From assembly GCA_039545355.1 (NCBI GenBank), contig BCJJ01000024.1, positions 558,001-622,000 of the forward strand: a stretch of DNA of 64,000 nucleotides. Direction: 5' to 3'. Every line of letters begins with the position of its first letter. Position 1 is the first letter of the stretch. The notes beneath the pieces are model-generated. The model had not been told where the DNA came from. It did not search any database and saw nothing but the letters and a program-made list of their open reading frames with translations. The DNA is from Trichosporon coremiiforme. Its lineage: Eukaryota; Basidiomycota; Tremellomycetes; Trichosporonales; Trichosporonaceae. A program made the translations under genes and the position numbers. Positions 10,007 to 22,439 of this stretch are shown piece after piece.

Positions 10007-12767
10007 ATGCCCTTCCCGTCTAGGCTGCTCAGCACTCCGGTCGGAGGGCAGGGGCCGGTCATGTCGCTGACCCAGCACCAGTGGGACTGTGTCAATCGAT
10101 GCAACGAGCACTTCAGCAGAGCTGGACTCGTTCTCCCCATTGGTGACGGCAAGAAAGAGACGGCACCCCTCACTGAGCGCGAGAAGATGTTCTTGGTAAG
10201 TACATACTGTGCCCATTAGTCTATGTCCTAGAGATGGCCGAGTTTACTAACATTCAGTCGCGGGATGCTTATTTGAGGTGAGCATAGCCGAGGCGACTGC
10301 ATCCGATTGACCGCTACAGATTTCTGACCTCCGTCCGAGGTGATATCTCAGCATGCGTAGAGAAGTTGGAGAAGGCTATCATCTGGCGCCGCACGCACCA
10401 GATTGACGACTTGGACGAGTGGGCGAGGAGAATGAAGTTCGATGTGAGCACGCAAGCCACCGATTTGCCACTGACGACCGCCAGTCCGACATGGGCAAGA
10501 CATTCCTTTGCCACTTTGCACCGGATGGTCGCCCTTTGCTCTACATGCTGTGCAACCGCGATCAACTCCCCATGAACAAGCGGCATCCGTGGCTGGTAGT
10601 GTGTATCTGCTTGACGCACCGTTGATCGTGACACTGACGCCTCATCAGCTGTTCTGCGTCGAACGCGCTACTGAGCTGATGGCCAATGGACAAACGTGAG
10701 TCCACACTGTCGCCGCCACACTGACGTAGAAGCGCCTTGATCAACATCTTCCCTTTCACCAAAAAGCAGGGTCTTCCTGCGTCCGTTTCGGTCTCTCGAA
10801 CTCTCATGTCGTCGCTGGGCAACTACTATCCTGAAGTACTTTCTCGCTCCTATGTCCTCGACGCTCCTTGGCAGATTCGGACCTTCGTTGGTCTCGTCTG
10901 GCCAATGGTCGACTGGTCCGCTCGTCGCAAGATCAAGATCTGCCCATCGGAAGTCATCTTCAAAGATGGCGAAGTCCCAACTGAACGCCTTCTTAAAGAC
11001 GCCGGCGGAAAGCTCGATGTCCCGTGGGACGCCGAAGCGTACTGGGAGACCCTTATCGCGACTTGCCGAGAACGAAGGGATGACCACCTCAGGCGCTGGC
11101 GAGAACTCGGCGGCAGATGTGGACTGGAGGAAAGACTCTTCAAGGTTGTGGATCATGATCCTAACCAGACCGCTGTCGACACCGCAGAGGAAGTGTCGGT
11201 TATGACGGAGAACACGCTCTCCTCGGAAGATTCGGCATTCACCCCTCCGCTCGTCAATGCGTACACCTCGGAACATGGAATCAAGCAATGGAAGGACAAC
11301 TGGAGCTTCCATGGCACCAAGACGAGCCCTACCGGTACACACCCGAATATGACGACTACTAGCCTCGAGTCTCAGCAGGGACTCGTCCAGCGGGTCCAGG
11401 AGAACGAGAAGTGGTTGAAGACGAACCCCCCGCCACCCAGCAGCCTCACGCCACAGCGAAGATGCTCAATCCAGAGGGCCGAAGCCGATGCCCAGTCCAA
11501 CTCTGGGTCGTCCTCCTCCGGCTCTAGCGTTGGCGCCCGAGCTCCCCAGCGTAAATCGTCATTGCGAGCGCCTCACCACAACCCCCACGGCCGCCGATAC
11601 AATGCGTCTAGCTGGACTCTGAACTCGGAGGACGAGGAGGAGCCGCAGCCGCGACTCTACCCACGACCGCCCCCGCCACCTCGCAGTCTGAGAAGCTTCA
11701 CCTCGACGTCTGCAACAACTCCGGCACCGCCACTGCCCTCGCCACCGATGGAGAGAGCTCGCACTAGCAGCCTCGAAGCTTATCCTCCCAAGGTTACCAC
11801 TCGTCCATTGCATCGAAACGGGCGGGCTGCTGCTACCAGAGCGGCGACCGAGCCAGGTTACCCGTATCGGGATGAGCCTGCGCTGCGTTTGCAGCCACGC
11901 CGCCAGACTCGAGACGTTGAGAAGGAGCGGAAGATCACTGACTTATTACCCGGCAGCGATCCCGAACCTGACATCTATTCTCCTGCTGCCGAGTCCGACA
12001 CGGACGCAGAACCCGAGCCGATCACAACTCCGGAAAGTGCACCAGACGGTATGGACGCCTTCACTTCCAGAGTGCACTTGCGCGACAGTGATCGCGGTAT
12101 CGAGTCTCCGTCCAAACGCAGCTCGGTCTCGACGGTGGACACTGCAACCAGCGATGGCGGCCACTCGACCGACTACATGTCCAGCCTGTCGTCACCGCCT
12201 CGCGATCGATGGGTAGCAATCTTACCTGCTGCTATGGGCTCCACCTCGCATCTAGCCCTCGAGGCTCGACTGGAAGCCGAGCTCCAAGCACAGCTCGCCA
12301 TGAGTGGTGAAGGCTCTAACGACGACGACGCCACGATCAGGTGCTCCGAAGTCGCTTCAGTCAAGAGCAAATTCGACGCTTTCCCGTCAAGCCCCACTCA
12401 CTTCCCACCTAGCCCGTCGCACTTTCCCCCGAGCCCCACGCGACATAAGGTCAAGACGCACCCGGTCGTCAATACGAAAGCTTGGGGGGCGTCGCCTCCA
12501 GTGCGGACCTCTCCGCTGCGGGTTCCCCCTCGAGACTCTGCAGTGAAGGGACCGAGGTCCCCGCCGCGATCTCCTCGGTCTCCCGCCCGGCCGGTCCCCG
12601 GCATGCCCTACCTTACGAACCCTGCCTCGTTTGTCCCGCAGGAGTCCCCACCCCGACTCCCCAAGATGCAAACGGACAGTTGGAGGTTTAACGCGCCAAC
12701 CCTAGGCATGCAGCCCCCATGGGCGACGCTCCCCCGCAATGGGAACAAGATGCGACAGTCCAGCTAA
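10007..12767 (+). CDS. CRAL-TRIO (Sec14-like) domain protein with long disordered tail
   Basis: Six exons (10007..10195, 10258..10277, 10320..10443, 10485..10595, 10649..10695, 10730..12767) give 842 residues. Residues about 55-120 form a CRAL-TRIO N-terminal helical region (EREKMFLSRDAYLRFL, then KAIIWRR). Residues about 125-245 match the lipid-binding lobe: the stretch INIFPFTKKQGLPASVSVSR, YYPEVLSRSYVLDAPWQ and a PMVDWSARRKIKI segment correspond to the Sec14 substrate-pocket helices and gate region. The remaining ~550 residues are Pro/Ser/Arg-rich and look disordered, with repeats such as SSPTHFPPSPSHFPPSP. Phospholipid transfer or sensing is likely from family knowledge; the ligand cannot be told. 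The 20-nt second exon and 34-nt last intron are notable. No close named homologue is recognised. Confidence 0.88.
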
Positions 12768-15700
12768 CGAAACCACCCTCTACCTCTACTTCGCTTGTGT
12801 ATAGCACTTTCGTTCGGTTGAAACACGACCCCACTCGCAGACACGCAATCCTCTGTCCTTACTATTCTTCTTCCGTCCACACTCTGTGTCCCTCGAGCTG
12901 TAGTTTTAGCCTTTAAGAGTCTTCACCCTGTGTACCCTGTACCACCAGCAGAGCTTCACCCGCCCACTTCGCGTCTGATTATTCCGGTAATGCATATAAT
13001 ATCGTGGTTGCCGGTGCCGTCGGAGGCGTTGCAGGCCGGGCCGTGGGGCCAGTGCGATCAGGCGATCGAGCATGCTCGCGATCCGTGTGTAGAGCTCGAT
13101 CACGACGACAGCGAGCACAGGCCTCCGGGTGCGGTCGGACCCAGCCGTCATGGATCATGACAGACCCAGGGCGAACGTGAAACGTCCCATTTTCCTTCTG
13201 ACTACTCTTCTGATATGTCATTGTGGTTCTGTGGCCTGTGTGGGCAAGTTTCATCAGTTCCAATCAGTTCCAGCCGTCGTCGGGCATGCCACTTTCGTCG
13301 CCGGGGCGAGAAGGTCCGTGCGGAGCCAGTATCCAAGCGTGAGCGATCGCGGGGCGTGGCAGGGGCTAGCAGTGATGTCCGCTGGCCGCAGCTAGCCGCC
13401 GCTAGAATCTCGGGGCTGAGCGTACCAGCTCTTGGCGATGGGTGAGTTGGGAGGATCGCGGGCGAGCGGCTCGCATGCCTCGCCGCGGTCGCCGCAATGT
13501 CCACGGCGAGCGCAATGTCCACGACGCTCGTGCGCGCTGCGAGATCGAGGTGTGGCCGGCGAGAGGTCGACGGCATGTGTGATGTGCGTGCGCCGGCTCG
13601 CTCGGACGTACGCCCCGGGATCTCAACGAGCCGGCTCGACGACAAGGGGATAAGTTCGACCTAAAGACCTAAGCATAGTTTAGCGCACCTCGGTAGTTTT
13701 CCAGAATTCCAGTGCTGAACAATGCCCCATCCTCCGTCGTGTCCAGTCCAGTCGTGATCTAGTGAGTACTCGAGTACCACGGCAAGAAGGGCACAGCGGT
13801 CGTGAATTGCCCCAAAACTCGTTCCAGTGCGTTTGTCTCGTGACCTTTGCGTAGCCGTGCAGCTTCATGCTCTGGACTAACTAGAGATAGCTGTGCGCGG
13901 CAGTGACGGTGAGTTGACGAGTTGACTCAGCAACACGGGTGACACGGGGTGAGACACTCACGTGTGCTCCAGGTGTTGTCAGCGCGCCAGCTGCTGTGCA
14001 CTACGTCTACCTCGGCCACGGACCCAGAAACGTCTGGAATCTGGAATCCGCTTCTTCCACGACCAAAGATTGAGCAGACTAGCATGGCTTAGCAAGCACG
14101 ATCGCGGACGAGGATCGAGGCAGCAAAGAACCGTAACGGCACCCCATACAGCCGGATACAGCCAGGAACAGCGCCAGTGTACCAGTTTGTTTCCCGCCTC
14201 GAGTCCTCCCTGGGGTCCTTTGGACCCAGGTAGCCACTTACACTTCAAGCAAGCAGTCGTGCTGGCCCTGGGTTCCGCTCTCGCTTGTGCTGTTGGCGCC
14301 ACGATCCGTTGATCCGCTGTGCGATGTTTCGCAGCGAGCCCGTATGAGCGGTCCCCCTTACTTCTACTGGTGTCTGGAGGAAACGATGGAGAAGGCAGGT
14401 TCCGAACAAGACACAGAGCATGCAGAGCACAGAGCACGTCAACCATTTGCCAACGAGGTCCCACCACCCCGGGGCTTCGAGGCCGAGACCAGGCGCCGAG
14501 GGTGCCGCATGCCTAGCCATCCGTGCCCGCGCAGGCTACGTGTGACGTAGTGCAGCATGTGATGGGGCAGCGGGGATGTATCACGACCTAGACCTCATTT
14601 TCGTGTCTCTGTACTTTATTCGCCCGCAAGTGAGCGATGAGGAGACGAGAGAAGGGAGGACGTGATCTCTACACCTCCGCGGCCGCCGCAGGTGGTCCTC
14701 CGCAGCATGCGGCGTCAAGCGGACGTGGCGAGAAGGCGTGCAGGCGGCAGAACCTGCTGCTCGTCTGGGTCAGCAGGGCTTCACCATGCCATGCTCTGCA
14801 TGCGCCGACAGCCTCGAAACGAGGCATCTTCCCTAGCCCGCCAACTCCAGCTAGCCTGGGCAAGTGCTGCCAGTTGCTGCTGCCCATGCCTAGCGGCGGC
14901 ACGGCAGAGTGCGACGGGCTTTGCATTTGGGTGAGCCGAAGAGGAGCACGGCGGCGGAGTCAAAAGCAGGCACGGTGCAGACCCCAGATACATGCGCTAG
15001 CGCTAGTGCTTTGCATGCTTGGTGGTGAGCTTGGCCAGGCCTGTCGGACTGTGCTCGCCGCAGCAGCAAGCGAGGCCAGCAGGGGCGGAGGCGCTGTGCG
15101 CCCTCGGGCACGGAACGCACGGAGGACAGGCTCAGGACGGAGGAGGGAGGAAGCGAGTAGGAAGGGCACTGGGGAAGGAAGCAAAGAAGCAAGGAAGCAG
15201 GCGAGCCGGAGCGCAGACAGGAAGGCAAGAATGGCAGGGCGGAGGGCACGACAGGGCGCAGGGGCAGGCGGCGCGGCACGCCAGGGCCATCCAGGACCAG
15301 AATGCCAGGGCGAGCATAACTCAGGCCATGACAAGACGTCATAGGTCTCTGGGCGCGAGCCGATTGTCTGTATGCTGCGTGCTGCGTGCGGCCTGTCGAA
15401 CGAGGGGGGCGTACAAAGCGTCGCCCGAGCTTCGCAGGGCGCAGAACAAAATGCTGCCATCACGCCGTCTTGCGATACGTCGAGTCAAGCAGGATGGGGA
15501 CGAGGGCATGATGATGGATGCACATTCCCCGGGGCGCGCCTGAACGCCCTTCGCCTCGCTGGTTACTGCGCCGCACGCCGCGTCCAACGTCCGCTGCCCA
15601 AGGCGTCATCCTCAACTCAAACCTCTCGCTGCGCCTTGCCACGTCCGGCACCGGCCCGCTTGCAGGTCACGAGCTGCGCGGCCGGAGGCGTGCTCTCGGA

Positions 15701-17280
15701 GCGGGCAACTTTGACAGGCGACGAACACCACTGCGATGAATCTGAGAAGCAAGCTGTCAGAGCCTGATGCAAGTAGCAGATGCCGAAGAGGTTAAACCAA
15801 CCCCAGGCCCTGACGTGATGTCCGCAGAATATGCATGCCATGGAGGTTATGGATGCTGCTCGCTGGCCATCTGCTGGGCGTCTGAATGCCTCAGAGCTCT
15901 CTCATCTCACCTCGTGCATTAAACCTTCACGCATCTTCTTTTCCTCTACACCCAAGCACCCAGCGCCCGTTGCAGAGCCTCGAGCACGAGCTAACGCCTG
16001 CCAGGTAACAGCCATCTGAGCGTGCGCAGCGCCGATAGCCCCGCAGCCTCCAGCCTGACAGCCGTCACCTCGTGAGCCCTTCCGCCCCGCCAGGAAGCCA
16101 GGAAGAGACCCAACCGGCAACGCACCTGACCATCGGACCCATCCAAGGAAATAGGAACTTGGACCTCGACTTGACCCCGGTACCCCGGTTTCACCTTCAC
16201 TTGGTCGCCTATCGCTCATCCATCATCCACCATCTCTGCACGCATTTCATTTCGATAGCATCCTTCGCCGTCCGACTTCGACCTTGACCTCCGCGCACGC
16301 CGACGCTCGCACGCCTGCACCCCCGGTACGCCGCCGCCTCGACTCACCTCGCTGCGGCCCGTAACAAGCTTCTCTTCAGGTGCGACACTGCCGGCCCGCT
16401 TTTCGTCATTGTCATCATCGCCGTCATCAACTCATCTCGACCAACATCACACGTCCACCACTCCCCATCGTCGTGAGCATGACCGTTCCCTCCCTCTCCT
16501 TCATCCCCTACCGTTCCCCGCTGCCTCCGGCAGCGCCCTGCGTATCAATCCATCCCTGCCCTCCATGCATCTCACCGTGACCGCTTCTGTCCGATGTCGT
16601 CCCACTTGCGAACCGCACCTTGCTGCGCCCGCACTGGCGCACACTGGCATGTTGGCTCAAGCCCCTCCCCACCGGCCAAGCGTCCGTGAGGAAAGTGAGG
16701 AATGGACCTGTCACCTCTTCATTGTCCTCGAATCCTACCCACCCCCGCCAACGACGTCAACGGCGTTTTGCCCCGGCGTCCTCACCACCAGCCTATCAGC
16801 CAGCGCTCCAGCGGCCGAGCTGACCTCGTTTTCCTTGTTTTCCTGCACCACCGTCCTCCCTTCCCTGTCCTCACGTCCTCGCCGCCGCCCCCGCCGTCCC
16901 CCGCCGTCCTGGGCTCTCCGTCACGCGTGGGCCGTCGAGCTGACACTTGGCTTCCTTTTTCGCCATTCGATCGGTCTTTTCACCCGTACACCACGCATAC
17001 CGCGCTCACCCGTCCCACGTCCGCCGTGCTCGCTTGCTCGTCCTGAACGCTGAACGTCTGGATTCCTGCTGCTGAACACCCGAACGCATCATCGCCCTTC
17101 GCGACGCGGTCCGTGCTCCGACTACCTGGACACCTGCTTCGTTTCACTTGTGCGCCCACACACATCCAGACGGAAAAGGAACGGTCGTCCTGAATTGATT
17201 CTATCTTCAAGTCTCAAAGTCAACCCCCAGAGTGGCCGCAACTTCACTCCACACCCCATCACCGCGTACTAAAATACAAC
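12768..17280. other. 4.5-kb gene-free stretch, including the probable YPD1 leader
   Basis: I found no supported coding exon, tRNA or mobile element. A purine-rich tract lies at about 15,060-15,300 on the + strand. From about 16,180 to 17,280 the + strand is strongly C/T-rich, which suggests promoter and a long 5' leader for YPD1. A CACGTG box occurs at 13,959-13,964. Long open frames here, for example 14,637-15,344 and 16,409-17,053, are low-complexity products of GC-rich DNA. Confidence 0.5.
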
Positions 17281-18268
17281 ATGCCTGCTAGCCCGGAGCC
17301 TGCTGTCGCTACGCCGGCAGCTGCGCCGCTTGACCCTGTCAAGTCGGAAGACGCTAAGGACGCTGCCAAGGAGGTGGCTACGGTGAGTTTCCAAGTGACG
17401 AGGGGATGACAGATGACGTTTTGAATGGGAGGCATGGTCATTTGCCCGCCGCTCGTGCGCGCGACGCACCGTGTGCGCATACGAGTCCCGCTTTGTCATG
17501 CCCGCGCTCTTGCCGTGTGTTGCACCATACTGACGACGATTCGCACCGATCAACGACGATCCTGCGCCCCTCACTTCCGTGTCTATCCGATGAAACGAAC
17601 GCAATGACGTGCCGCGATCACGAACGACAGCCTGCCGCCGCTGCCGCCTCCCCAGCGCCTGAGGCGCCTGCGACGCCTGCACCGACCACGCCCGCCCCGT
17701 CTCAACCTACCGCTGCCGCCGATGCCGAGGAGAAGAAGGATGACAAGAAGGAGGATGTGAAGGAGGAGAAGAAGGAGGAGCCCGCTGCCGAGGAGCCGTT
17801 GCCGGACTCGCCTGACGGAATCATCAACATGGAGATCTTCTCGCAGATCCAGGACATGGACGACGAGGACGACGAGGACGGACCAGGGTCGCGCGAGTTC
17901 TCCAAGGGCATCGTTTGGGGATACTTTGAGCAGGCCGAGGCGACGTTCAAGCAGATGGAGGAGGCTATGTGAGTTGCTCACAATCCTGTACTGCTCCCAA
18001 CTGACGTATCAGTGAGGAGGCGTCGCTCAGCAACCTGTCGTCGCTGGGACACTTCCTGAAGGGATCATCAGCAGCGCTCGGCATCATCAAGGTGCAGAAC
18101 TCGTGCGAGAAGATGCAGCACTACGGCAACCTGCGCGACGAGGAGGTCGGCGAGAACCTCGAGGAGGGCGAAGCGTTAGAGCGGATCAAGCAGCTCCTCG
18201 TGGACTGCAAGCGCGACTACGGCGTCGCCTCGCGCTATCTCCGTCGGCTGTATAACGACGAGGAGTAA
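17281..18268 (+). CDS. YPD1: Histidine-containing phosphotransfer protein Ypd1
   Basis: Ypd1 relays phosphate from hybrid histidine kinases to the Ssk1 and Skn7 response regulators in osmotic and oxidative stress signalling. Exons 17281..17382, 17631..17968 and 18013..18268 give 231 residues. The HPt motif LGHFLKGSSAALG places the phospho-accepting histidine at residue 160, followed by the usual Lys and Gly, and a C-terminal helix with CKRDYGVASRYL. The first ~110 residues are an Ala/Pro/Glu/Lys-rich extension, so the protein is longer than yeast Ypd1 (167 residues). The first intron is long (248 nt), and its acceptor (CGAACGACAG) lacks the tight CTRAC spacing of neighbours. The extreme N-terminal join is therefore less certain than the HPt domain. 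Confidence 0.92.
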
Positions 18269-19834
18269 GTTGGGTTGGTCGAGCAGAGCGTCCAACGGAC
18301 GCCGAGGTCGGACACTACTTGACGACCTCGACAGGGTACAGCAGGCACGCGTATGGCATTGGTTGGAGGCAGTATGTAGTTCAAGTCGCGCATCGCCGTC
18401 ACGCCTTGTCATCCTCTTTCTTCTTCTCTTCTCCTTTTCCTTTCTTCTCTCAACTAAATGTTTCCCACCCCATCCCCCCTACCCATATCCAAGGTTCCCT
18501 GCATGACACGTAGCGGCGCAGCCGAAGGAGTAATGATACGATCAGTATGAAATGTCAACATGACCCCAAAGAGCGAGAGCGTGCGAGCGAAGCGAGCTAG
18601 CACTTCTTCATCAAGCAAGCGAGCACTCGGTCAGCAAACGTGTTGATTAATTAACGCGTGCGTGCTCCCGCCTCCATGAAGCGCGCACTCAAAGGAGGCG
18701 AGCGCGTGTTTATAACAAGTGAGAGAGTGAGTGCGTATTGTGACTCGCTCGAGAGCCGGGGATGCAACGGGTACAACGGGTACGAGTGATTGGGAGTAAG
18801 CGAACCGAGACCGAAGATATGGAAGGAGGCCGCGGCCTCTCCGTCCCCTCTCTGTCGCAACTGGCAGCTCGCAACTTGCACGCCTATGACGCGCGACCGA
18901 AGATGAACGCTCTGATTGTCGGATATGCGGAACACAGTACCCAAAGGGGGGGGGGGAGCACGACGTCAAGCATACTCTTAGCCGCCGGCAACAGGCCGAC
19001 TGGTGACTGGCCCATGTCCATGCGATCCATGCGTAAGTGATGAATACAGAGCCATGACCGAGACGCATCGAGACACACCGAGCAATGACCGATATGACCG
19101 AGGAGGGGCACCAGAGCAATTCTGTCATTTCATTAAGCGTTCATGATGCGAGGGCGCGAGGGGGTTTAAGGAATGCTGTGTGGGTGACATTCCAACCGTT
19201 CCTCCGAAAACTATCACAGTCACCTTCACGACTAATCGAGAGAGATGTGGCATCCTCCTCACCCCTGTCGACTTTACCTCGACCAGGTTTGCAGACAAGA
19301 CTGCGAGATGGGCTGCAGTATGTTTGACATGCATGGTTGTGCATGCATCGGCGTTTGCGGATCGTCAGTCCGACGTCCGACCTGTGGTCCAACGGACCAA
19401 TGGAGAAAGTCTCCTCTTGGCGGTCTCAAGCGAGTGCACGAGCCGCGTCGGATCGGACTCGGCGACGGAGGTACTGTCATGTTTACACTGCATGTAGGAT
19501 CTGAATGCCTGACCACAGTCCGAAATTGGCCCAGTAGAAGAGGTTGACGCAACGTCGTACTTGCATGGGGGCTAGAGTCCCTGGTTCAGGAGCGCTGGAG
19601 ATGCTCGCTTGCACGCCTGGATGATCGAGTGCACCGCCGCCGACTGCGTGGCGCTCACCCAACTCCTCCGCTTACGCCGCTAACGCCGAGCTAACACAAG
19701 TCATTATGGATACATACAGCCCGAGCTCGGTCGGGCAAGAAGCCTCGTCAGGATACTCGACGACAGTCGACAGATTACTGATAGACACGCAACGCGCCTC
19801 ATCATCCCCTCGGCAATGGATACGTTGCGCTCGC
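18269..19834. other. Convergent intergenic region after YPD1
   Basis: This 1.57-kb gap lies between two convergent stop codons. It contains an 11-nt G homopolymer at 18,946-18,956 and a C/T-rich patch at about 18,410-18,480 that probably lies in the YPD1 3' UTR. No gene is supported. Confidence 0.5.
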
Positions 19835-21786
19835 TCACGCGCGCCCCTTGAACAAGCGAGAGATTTTCACCCCACTTCCTCCGTTGGCGCCGTTCGGCTT
19901 GGCGAGGTTGCCGCTTTGCGACGGTGCGCCAAACGTCGGCGCGGGGGGAACGGGCGGGCTCTGCTGCGCCGGCTTCACGTGCGAGGGTTGCTTGCCGTGG
20001 GAGGGCTGCTTGCCGTGCGACCCATACTGTGCCACCTTGCTGGGTTCCGGCGACGGCGAGAGGCGGACGCTGGGCAGATTATGGGGCGCGACGTGTCCGT
20101 TGCCCGAACGCTTGGGCTGCGGGGCGATCAGGACTGGGGTCGCCTTGCCCTTCGTCGGGTGACGGACTACGCCGGGCGGAGAAGATTGGGCCTCGCGCCT
20201 CCCCGGTGCCAGATCGGGGAGCTCGATCGTCGAGAGGTAGATCGCGAGGAGAGGGGGACGCCAGGGTTCCGGTCTGAGGTCAGCTTGGTTGCGGGATGAG
20301 CACTGCTGCAGTCTCCTACCTATAGACTCACTTGGGATCATCCAAGTTGATGACGCGCGGCCCGCGGGGTGCCGGCGGCTGCTCCTCGTTGACGTACTGG
20401 TGCAGCTCTGGCTCGCCGTTGCGGTGCCGAGCGCGTGTGATGCCGGAGCATACCTGCATGGCGCGCTGAGCTGCCTCTGGCCGCTTGGTCCGGATCACAA
20501 TGTAAAGGATACTCGGGTCGCAGAGGAGCGCGAGCGCGCGATCAATGTGCGCGGTGATGTCGGTCTGCATTCCGACGATGATCTCGTTCGACTCCTCCTG
20601 CTGGTCAGCTACCTCCAGACCCAACTAGCTGCATCTTGAGGAAGACCATGTTCACTCACCGGCTCAAAGTCCTCGGGGGTAATGATACGCTGCGGTTCGT
20701 GCGACGAGGAAGACGTCGGCGGCGAGGTCTTTGGCTGCACGGCGGGCTTGGAGCCAGACGGCGTGCGGAGCAGGCCAGTCGACTGCGCGCGCTCCGCCTG
20801 TCGCTCCTCAGCCGCGTCCATGAGGCAGAGCACACTGGGGTCAGTTCATACAGCAGATCTGTGCAACTTACGACATGACAAGCAGGTACTCGAGGCCACG
20901 CAGGTCCTTGATGTCCTGGAAGCGCTCAATGTTGTAGTGCAGAATCGAAATGCGGGGGAAGTCGCGCTTGTCGCCCTCGCGAGCCAGGCAGACCTCGACG
21001 CTGGGCTCGGGCTTCCGGTCAAGCGAGCACACCATGTCCTTCCCCACCAGGTCACGCTTCCACTTGTACTTGTTACTGTCTGTCAGCTCAGCCAATAGAG
21101 GTCAGCTAGCTCACCCTTCGAAGATGAACGTCCATTCCTGTACGTTAGCTTGGACACCCTGCCTCCCAGCTTGAGACGTACGAAGTGTCTGTGGTTAGTT
21201 ATGGTAATGGAACATTTAACTTACAATCGCCCCGTGAACTCCATGCCGACTGACACATCCGGGCCATGCAGTTCCAGCCGCCTTGTCTTCAGCTTTTCCG
21301 ACACGTAACCCGCCGAGGCGAGCTTAGCGCCGCTGAATGCATCTGATCGTCAGCTCTCGATGCTCTGCGAAGCTGTGCAGATCGGTCGGCTGCGACGCGT
21401 CATTGATGAAGCCATGGTGGGGCGCAACTTGGGCGCAAGCTTATCGTTCGCTTCGCCCAGAAATATCGACTGCGGCGCATCGCTCGCCCCTCACAGCCGC
21501 GGCACCTGTCCCAATCCTTCAAGTGTCCGACTGGCACTGCGCAGACTGCACACTGCGATCACTGCGGCGTGGTCACGAGCGTAGCAGACACTCGGACAAT
21601 GGTAAAGCTGCGCAGGCCGTGCTTACACTCACCATACAGCGACGTTGCGTAAGCCTCGCCATTGACCTTTTCGCGGACACGGGCGTACCGGACCTCGCCG
21701 TTGTTCTCCTTCAGCTCGAGGATGGCGGGGTTCTCGCGGCTCGGCTCGGCCGTGAGCGTGTAGCACGAGACGTCGCGGAGGGCCAT
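19835..21786 (-). CDS. Uncharacterised protein with conserved-looking N-terminal domain
   Basis: I do not recognise this gene. Eight exons (complement of 19835..20273, 20332..20597, 20660..20834, 20872..21075, 21115..21137, 21182..21188, 21225..21342, 21633..21786) give 461 residues in an unbroken frame. Residues 1-190 look like a folded, beta-rich domain, with segments such as ELHGPDVSVGMEFTGRLHF, EWTFIFEGNKYKWKRD, RISILHYNIERFQDI and LEYLLVMSVLCLMD. A tubby-like or scramblase-like fold is possible but unproven. The rest is Pro/Ser-rich, with a tandem HGKQPS repeat and a basic tail (KISRLFKGRA). Exon 6 of the transcript is only 7 nt or, counting from the start, the third exon; the next is 23 nt. 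The first intron is 290 nt. Confidence 0.8.
21182..21188 (-). other. 7-nt micro-exon of the uncharacterised gene
   Basis: Reading ACACTTC on the minus strand, this exon is flanked by CACAG and GTACGT splice sites. It is needed to link the TGRL segment to EWTFIF in frame, yielding TGRLHFEWTF. Without it the frame meets a stop on either side. Confidence 0.65.
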
Positions 21787-22439
21787 GTCGGAGGTTGCGC
21801 TGGCGTACGGTCCTAGTTGGTATCGGTGCAGCCGGGCGGCAAGGGCCCTCAGTCGTGTGCTCGGGTGGTCGTTTGTGGAATGCGGCGTCGCCGGTGCAGG
21901 TGTAGATGGAGACGAAGGAGGACTTTCGAAGAGACGCTGCTGAAAGGGGGTTAAGAAGTGAGCAAGCGTGTCCGTGTGTGTGTGTGTGCGAGTGGACAGT
22001 GTCTGTATGCAATGAGAATGAGGAAAGAGCGAGAGTGAATGCGAAGAGACAGATGCGCACTGCCTCAATCTCCAATGTCTTGGCCAGTGTCGGCCACTGC
22101 ACTGGCCGAGGGGTCCGGAGGGTGGGTGGACTCAGGCACGGGCCTGCTGCACGAAATCAAGCGGCAAAATTCAGGGTGCCATCTCCAGGCACACCCCGGC
22201 CGTCCACCATCCATTGTCTCCTCAGGAGCCGTTTCGGTTCTCGTCGTCTAGCGATAGTCCGAAGCGATGGCGGCCATCGCATCGTTCGCCGACACGTTGC
22301 TCAGGTGACCGCGGGACTCTGCACAGGTCACAGGATATCAGATACCGTGGGACTGAATGCTTGTTTATACATTGTTTATACATTGTGATGTTTATTGATA
22401 CAAAAGGCGGCTTCATATCACCGTCATCTTTCCGAGTGC
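21787..22439. other. Intergenic region between the uncharacterised gene and the helicase
   Basis: It holds the promoter of the uncharacterised gene, a (GT)n microsatellite at 21,974-21,988, and an 11-bp tandem duplication (TTGTTTATACA twice) at 22,361-22,382, about 60 bp past the helicase stop. The AT-rich duplication may belong to the helicase 3' end signal. Confidence 0.5.

Noticed and set aside
14637..15344. 235-codon open frame in the gene-free stretch
   Set aside because: Arg/Gly/Ala-rich translation of a purine-rich low-complexity tract, with no family resemblance.
16409..17053. 214-codon open frame upstream of YPD1
   Set aside because: Pro/Ser/Arg-rich product of the C/T-rich leader, with no domain.
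18946..18956. 11-nt G homopolymer as a regulatory or G4 element
   Set aside because: A single run without neighbouring G tracts, in a convergent intergenic region. Chance or sequencing-sensitive homopolymer is more likely.
21343..21632. snoRNA inside the 290-nt intron of the uncharacterised gene
   Set aside because: A TGATGA appears only on the non-transcribed strand, and no D box pairs with it.
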